DNA of 64,000 nt from Gordonia insulae (GTDB taxonomy: Bacteria > Actinomycetota > Actinomycetes > Mycobacteriales > Mycobacteriaceae). Positions 1-19,206 of this stretch are shown here, in pieces. Made by a program: the position numbers and the translations under genes. The notes below the pieces were generated by a model. It had not been told where the DNA came from. It was given only the letters and a program-made list of their open reading frames with translations, and did not search any database. The DNA lies in contig NZ_CP033972.1 of assembly GCF_003855095.1 (NCBI RefSeq), positions 434,001-498,000 on the forward strand, in the 5' to 3' direction. The stretch's first letter is position 1, and each line of letters begins with the position of its first letter.

Positions 1-158
1 ACTACGGCTTCATCGAGACCTCGGCCAAGCAGGACGGCCGCAACATGACCATGGTGCTGGCACCGCACAAGGGTGCAAAGACCCGGCAGAAGGCTCAGCA
101 AACCCGCGAACGCGGGCCGAAGTCGGCTGCCACGCAGGACGAAGAGACCAGCCAGTAA
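1..158 (+). CDS. infC: Translation initiation factor IF-3, C-terminal end (partial)
   Basis: The reading frame is open from the window edge (first full codon at base 3) to a TAA at 156-158. The 51 visible residues include the IF-3 C-terminal motif [11 protein letters not shown], followed by a charged, disordered actinobacterial tail. IF-3 binds the 30S subunit and proofreads start-codon and initiator tRNA selection. It lies upstream of rpmI and rplT, the usual infC-rpmI-rplT order. The N-terminal domain lies outside the window, so its start codon (often AUU in this gene) cannot be seen. Confidence 0.93.
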   Translation, partial: YGFIETSAKQDGRNMTMVLAPHKGAKTRQKAQQTRERGPKSAATQDEETSQ

Positions 159-267
159 ACCCGTTCGGGGGCCACCACCTCCGGATCGGTCGCTGACCAC
201 CCAGCGCGCGAGAGATGACACCCGACACCCACGGGTGGGCTCCCGTTCGCTCGAATGAAGGAAGAAC

Positions 268-462
268 ATGCCGAAGAGCAAGACCCACAAGGGCACCGCG
301 AAGCGATTCAAGGTCACCGGCAGCGGCAAGATCGTGCGCCAGAAGGCCAACCGCCGCCACCTGTTGGAGCACAAGTCGTCGCGCCGCACCCGTCGTCTCG
401 ACGGCGTGGCCGTCGTGAGCGAGAACGACGCCCCGCGCATCAAGCGACTGCTCAACCGCTGA
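268..462 (+). CDS. rpmI: Large ribosomal subunit protein bL35
   Basis: This 64-residue basic protein starts [20 protein letters not shown] and carries the [13 protein letters not shown] region typical of bL35, at the usual length. It is a structural protein of the 50S subunit. A GAAGGAAG ribosome binding site lies 6-7 bases before the ATG. It is the middle gene of infC-rpmI-rplT, with 34 bases to rplT. The 109-base gap after infC has a short GC-rich inverted segment (CACCCACGGGTGGG) but no clear terminator. Confidence 0.97.
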   Translation: MPKSKTHKGTAKRFKVTGSGKIVRQKANRRHLLEHKSSRRTRRLDGVAVVSENDAPRIKRLLNR

Positions 463-496
463 CACCGACACCCTGACGACCAAAGAGGACTGAGAC

Positions 497-877
497 ATGG
501 CACGCGTGAAAAGGGCGGTCAACGCCCAGAAGAAGCGTCGGACAACCCTGGAGGCTTCCAAGGGCTACCGCGGACAGCGTTCGCGTCTGTACCGCAAGGC
601 GAAGGAGCAGCAGCTCCACTCGCTGACCTACGCCTACCGGGACCGCCGCGCCCGCAAGGGTGAGTTCCGCAAACTGTGGATCTCGCGTATCAACGCCGCG
701 GCCCGCGCCAACGACATCACCTACAACCGCTTCATCCAGGGCCTGAAGGCCGCTGGTGTCGAGGTGGACCGCAAGGTGCTCGCCGACATCGCCGTCACCG
801 ACCCCGAGGCCTTCACCGGCCTGGTCGAGGTGGCCCGCAAGGCGCTGCCGGCCGACGTCAACGCCCCGGCGGCCTGA
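497..877 (+). CDS. rplT: Large ribosomal subunit protein bL20
   Basis: The 126-residue product starts [20 protein letters not shown] and contains the [11 protein letters not shown] and [16 protein letters not shown] segments of bL20. The protein is needed early in 50S assembly and in many bacteria represses its own operon. An AGAGGA ribosome binding site precedes the ATG. It follows rpmI and precedes an rRNA methyltransferase gene, so the cluster is devoted to ribosome building. Confidence 0.97.
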   Translation: MARVKRAVNAQKKRRTTLEASKGYRGQRSRLYRKAKEQQLHSLTYAYRDRRARKGEFRKLWISRINAAARANDITYNRFIQGLKAAGVEVDRKVLADIAVTDPEAFTGLVEVARKALPADVNAPAA

Positions 878-938
878 CGCATTCGTTGATCCAGGCGATC
901 ACGCGACCCGCGAGCGACGCGCCGACCGGATCCGTCCC

Positions 939-1745
939 ATGACGGAGATCCTGTCCGAGCGCTCCTCGCGGGTCGTGTCATTTGCCAAACTCCATCGGGC
1001 GTCGGTGCGGCGCTCCGAGGGGCGATTCCTCGTAGAGGGGGCGAACTCGGTGACATCCGCGCTCGCCGTCGGGCGGGCGGAGGTCGTCCTGGTGCCCGAG
1101 GACGAATCGTCCCGGCACCAGCAGATCGTCGAGGCCGCCGAGTCGCAGGGCGTCCCGGTGTTCGCGCTGACCCCGCGTGCGGCCGCCAAGCTGGCCGAGA
1201 CCGACACCCCGACAGGCGTGTTCGCGATCTGCCCGCTGATCGACGTCCCGCTGGCGGAGGTTCTCGCGGCGAGCCCGCAGCTGCTCGCGGTCGCCGTCGA
1301 GCCGCGCGAACCCGGGAACGTGGGCACCCTCATCCGATGCGCGGACGCGATGGGCGCGGACGGCCTCGTGCTGCTCGGTGACGCGGTGGACCCGCACAAC
1401 GGCAAGTCCGTGCGTGCCTCGGCGGGCAGCGTCTTCCACCTGCCGATCGCCCGTGAGCGATCGATCTCCGCCGGTCTCGACGCGATCCGGCAGGCAGGCA
1501 TCGCGACGCTGGCGACCGCCGCCGACGGCGAACTCTCCCTCGACGACGCCGACAAGATCCTCGCAGGTCGCTGCGCCTGGCTGTTCGGCAACGAGGCGCA
1601 CGGCCTCGCCGACGACGTCCTGCACACGGCAGACCATCGGGTGTCCATCCCGATCCGTGGTCGCGCGGAGAGTCTGAATCTGGCCGCGGCGGCGGCAATC
1701 TGCCTGTACGCGAATGCGCGGGTACACGCGACCTCCGGCCGCTGA
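939..1745 (+). CDS. TrmH/SpoU-family RNA 2'-O-methyltransferase
   Basis: This is a 268-residue SPOUT-class methyltransferase using S-adenosylmethionine. All three SpoU motifs are visible: NVGTLIRCADAMGADGLVLL, LFGNEAHGL and ESLNLAAAAAICLYA, the last forming the trefoil-knot cofactor site. An N-terminal L30e-like substrate-binding region precedes them. I chose the ATG at 939 because upstream codons in the frame overlap rplT and do not resemble the family. It lies 61 bases after rplT. By position it matches M. tuberculosis tsnR (Rv1644), but nothing here shows thiostrepton resistance; the target is probably 23S rRNA. Confidence 0.88.
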   Translation: MTEILSERSSRVVSFAKLHRASVRRSEGRFLVEGANSVTSALAVGRAEVVLVPEDESSRHQQIVEAAESQGVPVFALTPRAAAKLAETDTPTGVFAICPLIDVPLAEVLAASPQLLAVAVEPREPGNVGTLIRCADAMGADGLVLLGDAVDPHNGKSVRASAGSVFHLPIARERSISAGLDAIRQAGIATLATAADGELSLDDADKILAGRCAWLFGNEAHGLADDVLHTADHRVSIPIRGRAESLNLAAAAAICLYANARVHATSGR

Positions 1746-1909
1746 GCCGGCGGCGACGCTGATCATCCACGGCTCATCCACGGCCGACCCGCCGCACGTG
1801 CACCGGGCATCCCGAGCAGGGGTGACGAGCCGCCGGGGCGGGAAGTCCCCATACGGATCCGAGTAGAACTGCTCATCCCGCGGGCGCCGTCGCGCAGGAT
1901 TCTCGATGC

Positions 1910-3277
1910 ATGCGAACTCACCTCGACATGCGGGCACAGAACGCCGCCCGACGCAGCGCCCTCCCGACCCCGGCCGAACTCGATGCGATCAGCGGTGGCC
2001 GCGACCGGGTGGTCGACCTGATCCGCCTGTCCTCGCTGGTCGTCGTCATCGCGGGGCATTCGCTGATGCTCACCGTCGTGATCGATTCCGACGGCATCCG
2101 GCTCGGCAACCTCCTCGCCGACGTCCCGGTCATGCAGGCGGCCACGTGGCTCCTGCAGATCCTCCCGCTGTTCTTCCTCGCGGGCGCGGCGGCGGCGACC
2201 TACGGACTGCGATCCCGTCCAACGCCATCGACCGGTCACTGGCTGCTGGGTCGCGCCCGCCGGCTGCTTCGCCCGGTGTTCTGGTACCTGCTGTTCGTCA
2301 CGATGCTGCTCGCCGCGCTGGGCATGCTCGGCATGCCGACCGTCGCCGATGCGATCGCGCGTCTCGGCGTCCAATTGCTGTGGTTCCTCGGTGCCTACCT
2401 GCTCGTGCTCGCCATCGTGCCGCTGCTGCAGCGCATCTCGACCACCGCGCACGTCGTCGTCGCCATCGGACTCGGCTGGGGTGCGACGGCGGCCGTCGAT
2501 GTCGCCCGTCTGACCTTCGGATGGGAACAGGCCGGCTACCTGTCGTTCGTGACCGTGTGGTCGCTGCCCGCCGTGCTCGGTGTCGCCTATGCGAAGCGGC
2601 TGCTGACGACCGCGCAGGCGGCGTTGCTGGTGATCGTGTTCCTCGTCGTCGACGTGGCCCTCGTATTCTTCGGCCCGTACGAGGTGTCCTTGGTGACCGT
2701 CCCGGGACAGCGTCTGTCGAACATGAGTCCGCCGAGCCTGCTGCTCGCCGGGCATGCGATCGTGCTGTGCGCCTTGGCCATCGCGGCGGTTCGCCGGCTG
2801 CGGGCCGTCGTGGCCCGACCGCGGATCTGGTGGTGGGTGGCGGTGGGCAACCGAGGTGCGATGACGCTGTATCTCTGGCACCTCCCGGTACTGGCAGTGA
2901 TCATCGCCGCGGGAGAGCTGCTCGGCCTCACCCGCGACGATCCGGGCTCGGCGATGTTTCCGCTGATCATCGGCCTGCAGACGGCGCTTCTCCTGGCGGC
3001 CATGGTCCCGGTGGTCGCGGTGCTGTCGGGCCTGGAGCACAGTCCGTTGCCGTGGTGGGACGATCCGGTCGCCCCGACCGCGGGTCGATCACGCGACGTC
3101 ACCGTGCTGCTCGCTGTGCTGATCGTGGGGATTTCGACCCTGATGTTGGCGCGGACGGGTCTGGTGGACGCCGGTCCGGTCTGGCTCGTCGCCGCGGTCG
3201 GCGGGGCAGCGCTGGCCCGCGCCGTCAGCGCGCGGACGGGTCAACCTGCGCCGCGTCGTCACGATCCGGTCGTCTAG
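1910..3277 (+). CDS. Membrane acyltransferase (acyltransferase-3 family)
   Basis: This 455-residue integral membrane protein has about ten hydrophobic helices. The N-terminal part reads RDRVVDLIRLSS...GHSLM, the Arg and His pair typical of acyltransferase-3 (OafA/NolL-like) proteins that move acyl groups onto extracellular sugars or lipids. ILPLFFLAGAAAATYG and LYLWHLPVLAVI fit the family. The start could be ATG 1910 or the out-of-frame ATG at 1906; only 1910 opens the membrane protein. It sits alone between the methyltransferase and pheS. The substrate is unknown; cell-envelope glycan or glycolipid acylation is likely. Confidence 0.82.
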   Translation: MRTHLDMRAQNAARRSALPTPAELDAISGGRDRVVDLIRLSSLVVVIAGHSLMLTVVIDSDGIRLGNLLADVPVMQAATWLLQILPLFFLAGAAAATYGLRSRPTPSTGHWLLGRARRLLRPVFWYLLFVTMLLAALGMLGMPTVADAIARLGVQLLWFLGAYLLVLAIVPLLQRISTTAHVVVAIGLGWGATAAVDVARLTFGWEQAGYLSFVTVWSLPAVLGVAYAKRLLTTAQAALLVIVFLVVDVALVFFGPYEVSLVTVPGQRLSNMSPPSLLLAGHAIVLCALAIAAVRRLRAVVARPRIWWWVAVGNRGAMTLYLWHLPVLAVIIAAGELLGLTRDDPGSAMFPLIIGLQTALLLAAMVPVVAVLSGLEHSPLPWWDDPVAPTAGRSRDVTVLLAVLIVGISTLMLARTGLVDAGPVWLVAAVGGAALARAVSARTGQPAPRRHDPVV

Positions 3278-3311
3278 GGTTGTACGCGCACCTAGACGCC
3301 AGTTTTCATGA

Positions 3312-4391
<1,080 letters not shown>

Positions 4392-4402
4392 CCCGCCGCC
4401 GA

Positions 4403-4437
4403 TCGAGCTCCCGTCGCTCCGCTCGCCCGATCCCGGC
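4403..4437 (-). repeat. GAGCGGAGCGA-type interspersed repeat (reverse copy)
   Basis: In the pheS-pheT gap the reverse strand reads GCGAGCGGAGCGACGGGAG. The same core occurs at five other places in the window. It is noncoding here and lies just before the pheT ribosome binding site. Confidence 0.6.
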
Positions 4438-4489
4438 CCCCACCGGCAATTCCATACGAAAGCCCGATCGATGAAAGTAGTTGGTTGAC

Positions 4490-8110
<3,621 letters not shown>

Positions 8111-8111
<1 letters not shown>

Positions 8112-9397
8112 TGGCATCGCAACAGTCGACAGGGGCGAGCGGAGTGAACGGAGATGCAACCGACTCCGACGACCGGATCACTCCGGGCGCGCCGCTCGAC
8201 GCGCCCCGGCTCGTCCGCGAGCAGGGCGTGACCGCACCACTGGGCTTCCGGGCGGCCGGGATCGCCGCCGGTATCAAGGCATCCGGCGCCGCGGACCTCG
8301 CGTTGGTCTTCAACGAGGGCCCCGACTACTCGGCCGCCGGTGTCTTCACCCGCAACCAGGTGAAGGCCGCGCCCGTGCTGTGGAGTCAGCAGGTCCTGAC
8401 CACCGGTCGGCTGCGGGCCGTGATCCTCAATTCCGGTGGCGCCAACGCCTGTACCGGTCCGGGCGGTTTCCAGGACACCCATGCCACGGCAGAGGCCGTC
8501 GCGGAGGCGTTGAGCAACTGGGGCACCGAGACCGGCGCTGTCGAGGTGGCGGTGTGCTCGACCGGACTGATCGGTGATCGTCTGCCGATGGACAAGGTGC
8601 TCGCCGGCGTCACCGAGATCGTGCACGAGATGGGTGGCGGGCTCTCCGGTGGAACGGATGCGGCGCACGCCATCATGACGACCGACACCGTGCCCAAACA
8701 GGTTGCGCTGCACCATCCGCAGGGGTGGAACGTCGGTGGCATGGCCAAGGGTGCGGGCATGCTCGCTCCGTCGCTGGCCACCATGCTCTGCGTGCTCACC
8801 ACCGACGCGAACGCGACGGCGGAGCAGCTCGATGCCGCGCTGCGCAAGGCGACCGCCCGCACTCTCGACCGGCTCGACGTCGACGGCTCGACGTCCACCA
8901 ACGACACCGTTCTGCTGCTCAGTTCCGGCGCCAGCCAGATCCCGGTCGTCCAAGAAGATCTCGACGCCGCCGTGTACGCCGTCTGCGACGACCTCGCCGC
9001 CCAGATGATGGCCGACGCCGAAGGCGTGACCAAGCGCGTCGTGATCACCGTCGCCGGTGCCGTGTCGGAGGATGACGCGGTGGTGGTCGCGCGGACCGTC
9101 GCGCGCGACTCGCTCGTCAAGACCGCACTCTTCGGCTCGGACCCCAACTGGGGCCGCGTCCTCGCAGCCGTGGGGATCTCGCCGGTCACCATCGACCCCG
9201 ATCGGATCACCGTGTCCTTCAACGGGAGCCCTGTGTGTGTGAACGGCTGCGGCGCGCCCGGAGCACGGGACGTCGATCTGTCCGGCGCCGACATCGCGGT
9301 CCGGATCGAACTCGGGCTCGGCGACGCGTCGGCCAGTATCCGTACCACGGATCTGTCGCACGCCTACGTCGAAGAGAACTCGGCGTACTCATCGTGA
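8111..9397 (+). CDS. argJ: Bifunctional glutamate N-acetyltransferase / N-acetylglutamate synthase
   Basis: The 428-residue ArgJ recycles acetyl groups from N-acetylornithine to glutamate. The self-cleavage site is visible as [14 protein letters not shown], with Thr224 as the expected new N-terminus and nucleophile of the beta chain. The ATG at 8111 overlaps the argC stop (TGATG); a GTG at 8108 is equally placed. The first 30 or so residues before [11 protein letters not shown] are longer than usual. Part of them (8132-8153) is encoded by a copy of the GAGCGGAG-type repeat, so the tail is probably not functional. Confidence 0.95.
8132..8153 (+). repeat. Diverged GAGCGGAG-type repeat inside argJ
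   Basis: GGCGAGCGGAGTGAACGGAG lies in the extended N-terminal coding end of argJ. It differs by a few bases from the GAGCGGAGCGA core seen near clpS, cysM-rhomboid and rph. Confidence 0.5.
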
Positions 9398-10325
9398 TCT
9401 CGACAAGCTCGATCAGCGGGGGAGGCGACTCGAGCGCCCTCAGCGCGCTGGACAAGGCCATGGTGCTCGCCGAATCACTTCCGGCGTTGCAGTCGTTGCA
9501 CGGCGCCACGGTGGTGATCAAGTACGGCGGCAACGCCATGATCGACGACGATCTCAAGCGGGCCTTCGCGCTGGACATGGTGTTCCTGCGCGCCTGCGGA
9601 ATTCATCCGGTGGTGGTGCACGGCGGCGGCCCACAGATCTCGGCGATGCTGGCCAAGCTCGGACTCGAGGGCGAGTTCCGCGGCGGGTTCCGCGTCACCA
9701 CACCAGAAGTGATGGACGTCGCCCGCATGGTCCTGTTCGGTCAGGTCGGCCGGGAGTTGGTCGGCCTGATCAACGCGCACGGACCGTATGCGGTCGGCAT
9801 CACCGGTGAGGATGCCCATCTGTTCACCGCCAGCCGGCGCACCGTGCTCGTCGACGGTGTCGCCACCGACATCGGCCTGGTCGGCGACGTCACCTCGGTG
9901 AACACCTCGGCCGTCCTCGACCTGGTGGCGGCCGGGCGGATCCCGGTGGTCTCGACGATCGCCCCCGATCGGGATGGCGTGGTGCACAACATCAACGCCG
10001 ACACCGCGGCCGGCGCACTCGCGGAGGCGCTGGGCGCATCACGCCTGGTGATGCTCACCGATGTCGAAGGCCTGTACACCGATTGGCCGGACCGTACGTC
10101 GCTGGTGTCCCGGATCGGAACCGGTGACGTCGCCCGACTTCTCGGGTCGCTGGACGCCGGCATGGTGCCGAAGATGGAGGCGTGCCTGCGCGCCGTGGAC
10201 GGCGGGGTGCGACAGGCCCATGTGATCGACGGACGGGTACCGCATTCGGTGCTCGCCCAACTGCTGACCGAGAGTTCGACCGGTACGACCGTCGTCGCCG
10301 ACTCAGACAACCCAGGGGGCCAATC

Positions 10326-10329
<4 letters not shown>
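9394..10329 (+). CDS. argB: Acetylglutamate kinase
   Basis: The 311-residue amino-acid kinase phosphorylates N-acetylglutamate, usually the arginine-feedback step. The ATP site [10 protein letters not shown], the GG loop [11 protein letters not shown] and the N-acetylglutamate-binding segment [11 protein letters not shown] are present. GTG 9394 overlaps the argJ stop (GTGA). The first 20 or so residues ([19 protein letters not shown]) are partly encoded by a repeat-like TGATCTCGACAAGCTCGATC segment. The conserved protein starts near [16 protein letters not shown]. Confidence 0.95.
9395..9420 (+). repeat. TCTCGACAAGCTCGAT-type repeat at the argB start
   Basis: TGATCTCGACAAGCTCGATC followed by AGCGGGGG spans the argJ stop and the first codons of argB. 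From memory this resembles a noncoding repeat common in Gordonia and Rhodococcus genomes. It is internally palindromic (TCGA..AGCTCGA). Here it has become coding sequence. Confidence 0.45.
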
Positions 10330-12987
<2,658 letters not shown>

Positions 12988-13086
12988 CCCACGCGGCCCC
13001 ACAGCCCAGCCCTTCGACGACAATCAATCACGGGCACTGCGCGGCACCAGACGCCGCGGGTGCGCAGCAACACACAGGAGACAGAC

Positions 13087-15722
<2,636 letters not shown>

Positions 15723-15813
15723 CCGACACCTGAGTACGCTGAGGGCGCCGCCTACGGGGAGGTCGGTACAGAGACGTGCATCACTCGACGAATGATGGGA
15801 GGGCATCGGCGTC

Positions 15814-18800
15814 ATGGTGGGACTCCCCGCGCTGCCCGATCTCGGGGGCGCATTCGACCGTGTCCTCGCCACTGCACAGAACGGCCTCGAGGTCTTGCGG
15901 CTCGGCGGTCTCGAGACCGGGACCGAGCCCGCCCCGTTCAGCATCGTCGAGACGGAGAAGATGTTCCGTCTGCGCCGGTACTTCCCGGATACCCGCACCG
16001 ACGGACCCCAGGTCGTCATGGTTCCCCCGATGATGGTGTCGGCCAACGTCTATGACGTCACCGAACAGAACGGCGCGGTGTCCATCCTGCACCGCAACGG
16101 GATCACCCCCTGGGTGATCGACTTCGGATCGCCCGACTCCGAAGAGGGCGGCATGGAACGTAACCTGGCCGACCACGTGATGGCGGTCAGTCGGGCGATC
16201 GACCTCATCATCGAGGCGACCGGACGCGACATCCACCTCGCGGGTTACTCGCAGGGTGGGATGTTCGCCTATCAGACCGCCGCCTACCGCCGATCCTCCG
16301 GGATCGCCAGCGTCATCACCTTCGGCAGTCCGGTCGACGTCCTCGCCGCACTGCCGCTGGGACTGCCGGCCGGCCTGGTGGTGCCCGGTGCCGAACTGCT
16401 CGCCGACAAGGTGTTCAACCGGCTGTGGGTGCCCGGCTGGATGGCTCGGGCCGGATTCCAGCTCGTCGACCCGGTGAAGACCGCGCGCAGCCGCATCGAC
16501 TTCCTCCGTAAGCTCCACGACCGGGATGCGCTGCTCCCACGCGAAGACCAGCGCAGGTTCATCGAGGCCGAGGGCTGGGTCGCCTGGTCGGGTCCCGCGG
16601 TGGCGGAACTGCTGCGTCAGTTCGTGGTGCACAACCGGATGATGTCCGGTGGCTTCGTCATCAACGGTGATCTTGTGTCATTGACCGAGATCACCTGTCC
16701 GGTACTGGCTTTCGTCGGCGACGCGGATGACATCGGACAGCCGCTGGCGGTCCGCGGCATCCTGCGGGCGGCACCGGGTGCCGACGTCTACGAGTCGCGG
16801 GTGCCGGTCGGGCACTTCGGATTGGTGGTGGGGAGCACCGCGGGCGCGCACACCTGGCCGACCACCTCGGACTGGGTGTCGTGGCAGGAGGGCACCGGTG
16901 AACGTCCGCCTCTCGTCGAGGAGATGCCGGAGACACAGGATCCGCATGGCACCGGCGTGAGCATGTCGTCGCGGATCACCCATGGGCTCGGTTCGGTCGC
17001 CGACGCCGGCGCGGGGGTCTCCCGCGAGTTGCTCGGCATCGCCACATCGCTGCAGCGGACCTCGCGCGCGGTCGCCCAGGAATCCGTGCGGACGGTGCCG
17101 CGGCTGTTGCGACTGGGGCAGATCCAGTCCGGCACGAGGATATCGCTGGGCAAGCTGATGTCGGAGAACAGCAAACGGGCCGCCGACAAGGAATTGTTCC
17201 TCTTCGAGAACCGCGTGCTGACCCATGCCCAGGTCAATGCGCGCATCGACAACGTCGTGGCCGGCCTCATCGAGTGTGGCGTCCGACCGGGCTCCCACGT
17301 CGGCGTCATGATGGACACCCGACCGAGTGCACTGGTCGTCGTCGCCGCCTTGTCCCGCCTCGGGGCCGTCGCGGTCCTGTTGTCGTCCGATGGCGACGGC
17401 GACATCCCGGAGATGCTGCGCCTCGGGGAGTGTCTGACCGTGGTCACCGACCCCAACCACCTCGACGTCGCGGCGAAGCACAGCGATCGGGTTCTGGTCC
17501 TGGGCGGGGGCAGCGGGGAGTCGCGGGACATCGACTCCGCCGACGGCGCATCGATCATCGACATGGAGCGGATCGATCCTGACGCCGTCACCATTCCGTC
17601 CTGGTACCGGCGTGATCCCGGACTCGCGGGCGATCTGGCCTTCATCCTGTTCACCCGATCCGGGGGCAACCTCGCACCCTGGCCGGTGACCAATCACCGT
17701 TTCGCGATGTCGGCGTTCGGTGCCGCGTCCGCGGCCGGGCTCACCGACCGCGACACCGTCTACTGCCTGCCGCCGTTGCACCACGCGTCCGGGCTGCTCA
17801 CCACGCTCGGTGCGACGGTCGTGGGTCGGTCGCGGATCGCGCTCTCCGAGCGGATCGACCCGGAGACCTTCGCGATGGAGGTCCACCGTTACGGTGTCAC
17901 CGTCGTGTCCTACACGTGGACGATGCTCCGCGAGATCGTCCGGACCCCGGATTTCCGGGTCAATCAGTACAACCCGATCCGGTTGTTCATGGGATCGGGG
18001 ATGCCTGCCGGTCTGTGGTCGGAGGTGCTCGAGAGCTACCCCCGTGCCCGGGTCCTCGAGTTCTTCGCGACCGCCGACGGCTCGGCGATCCTCTCCAACG
18101 TCTCCGGCGACCGGGTCGGATCGATGGGGCAGGCGTTGCCGGAGACCAATCCGGTCGAGGTGGCCGCATTCGACGTGGTCCGCAACCGGCTGATCATCGA
18201 CGGCTCCGGATATGTCCGTAAGGCCGGGGTCGGCGAGGTCGGTCTGTTGATGGCCAAGGCCCGCCACCGGGTGGACACCTCGTCGACCGTCCTGCGTGAC
18301 GTCTTCATCGCGCGTGACCGCTGGGAGGTGTCCGGACATCTGTTCCGCCGCGACGCCGCAGACGACCTGTGGTTCTTCGGGTCGGTCGAGACCGTCATCC
18401 GCACCTCGACCGGTCCCGTCTATGTGCCGCCGATCGAGTTCGCCCTGTCGCAGGTCCGCGGTGTCGACCAGGTCGCCGTCTACGGCGTCGGCGAACCCGA
18501 CCAGCAGGTCGCGGTCGCCGCGGTGACGACTCGGAGCATCGCCGGGAAGTCGGAGTCACTCACCGTGTCCGCGCTGCGCATCGGCCTGGGTGGGCTGCCC
18601 GCGGAGGAACGACCGCACCTGATCTGGGTCGTCGACGAGATCCCGGTCTCCGACTCGTATCGGCCGCAGGCGAGTCGACTGGCTCGACGCGGAGTGCCGA
18701 AGCCGGGAGCTCGGGTCTGGTATCGGGATCCCGCCGGACGATATCGGCGGTATACGAGAAATGTTGCGGCCGAAGCCAATTGGTCGGGTTTCGACGCCTC

Positions 18801-18819
18801 GGAGCAGGCGTCCTCGTAG
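15814..18819 (+). CDS. Fusion of PhaC-like alpha/beta hydrolase and acyl-CoA synthetase-like domain
   Basis: This 1001-residue protein has two halves. Residues about 30-370 are an alpha/beta hydrolase related to PhaC/lipases, with nucleophile Ser146 in LAGYSQGGMF, a later Asp (VGDADDI) and His (VGHFGLVVG). Residues about 450-990 are an adenylate-forming (AMP-binding) domain. Its phosphate loop is degenerate (FTRSGGNLAPWPV near residue 610, no TSGTTG..K), so CoA-ligase activity is doubtful. Length and layout match M. tuberculosis Rv1683. Start ATG 15814 has GGGAGGG ten bases before it. A role in lipid storage or triacylglycerol turnover is inferred, not shown. Confidence 0.85.
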   Translation: MVGLPALPDLGGAFDRVLATAQNGLEVLRLGGLETGTEPAPFSIVETEKMFRLRRYFPDTRTDGPQVVMVPPMMVSANVYDVTEQNGAVSILHRNGITPWVIDFGSPDSEEGGMERNLADHVMAVSRAIDLIIEATGRDIHLAGYSQGGMFAYQTAAYRRSSGIASVITFGSPVDVLAALPLGLPAGLVVPGAELLADKVFNRLWVPGWMARAGFQLVDPVKTARSRIDFLRKLHDRDALLPREDQRRFIEAEGWVAWSGPAVAELLRQFVVHNRMMSGGFVINGDLVSLTEITCPVLAFVGDADDIGQPLAVRGILRAAPGADVYESRVPVGHFGLVVGSTAGAHTWPTTSDWVSWQEGTGERPPLVEEMPETQDPHGTGVSMSSRITHGLGSVADAGAGVSRELLGIATSLQRTSRAVAQESVRTVPRLLRLGQIQSGTRISLGKLMSENSKRAADKELFLFENRVLTHAQVNARIDNVVAGLIECGVRPGSHVGVMMDTRPSALVVVAALSRLGAVAVLLSSDGDGDIPEMLRLGECLTVVTDPNHLDVAAKHSDRVLVLGGGSGESRDIDSADGASIIDMERIDPDAVTIPSWYRRDPGLAGDLAFILFTRSGGNLAPWPVTNHRFAMSAFGAASAAGLTDRDTVYCLPPLHHASGLLTTLGATVVGRSRIALSERIDPETFAMEVHRYGVTVVSYTWTMLREIVRTPDFRVNQYNPIRLFMGSGMPAGLWSEVLESYPRARVLEFFATADGSAILSNVSGDRVGSMGQALPETNPVEVAAFDVVRNRLIIDGSGYVRKAGVGEVGLLMAKARHRVDTSSTVLRDVFIARDRWEVSGHLFRRDAADDLWFFGSVETVIRTSTGPVYVPPIEFALSQVRGVDQVAVYGVGEPDQQVAVAAVTTRSIAGKSESLTVSALRIGLGGLPAEERPHLIWVVDEIPVSDSYRPQASRLARRGVPKPGARVWYRDPAGRYRRYTRNVAAEANWSGFDASEQASS

Positions 18820-18915
18820 AACGGTGGCAGCCGGGCAGGGAGTCGGCGCGGGGGATTAGAGTGACAGTGCCGACACCGGTGATGCGGAAGTACCGACAGG
18901 AAGTGGGAGCCAGAC

Positions 18916-19206
18916 GTGACGTCACGCGCCGAAGCCATCGATCCGATCACCCGGGAGCGGCTCGTGTGCCCGCAGGATCATGGGCCCCTGCTCGACGCGG
19001 GCGATGAGCTCTACAACCCGCGCCTGCGCGTGGCCTACCGGATCGACGACGACGGCATCCCGGTCATGCTGGCCGACGAAGCGCGCAAGGTCGACGACAT
19101 CGAGCACGCGACATTGACCGGCGGCGCGGCCGACGATTCCGACCAGAACCCGGCGCCGGTGGTCGTCGATGAAGGTCCCGCGGAGGATGACAAGATCGAT
19201 GGGTGA
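18916..19206 (+). CDS. Trm112-family small protein
   Basis: The 96-residue protein contains [28 protein letters not shown] and [13 protein letters not shown], the YcaR/Trm112 fold. Only one Cys (in CPQD) of the zinc-binding set is left, so metal binding is uncertain. The tail after residue 60 is acidic and probably disordered. Start GTG 18916 has GGGAG ahead of it; a -10-like TAGAGT lies at 18857-18862. It overlaps tyrS by four bases and matches the position of Rv1684. In other systems the family activates methyltransferases; no partner is evident here. Confidence 0.78.
   Translation: MTSRAEAIDPITRERLVCPQDHGPLLDAGDELYNPRLRVAYRIDDDGIPVMLADEARKVDDIEHATLTGGAADDSDQNPAPVVVDEGPAEDDKIDG

Noticed and set aside
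1763..3040. 425-residue reverse open frame
   Set aside because: It is antisense to the membrane acyltransferase and rich in Gln/His/Arg, typical of a shadow frame.
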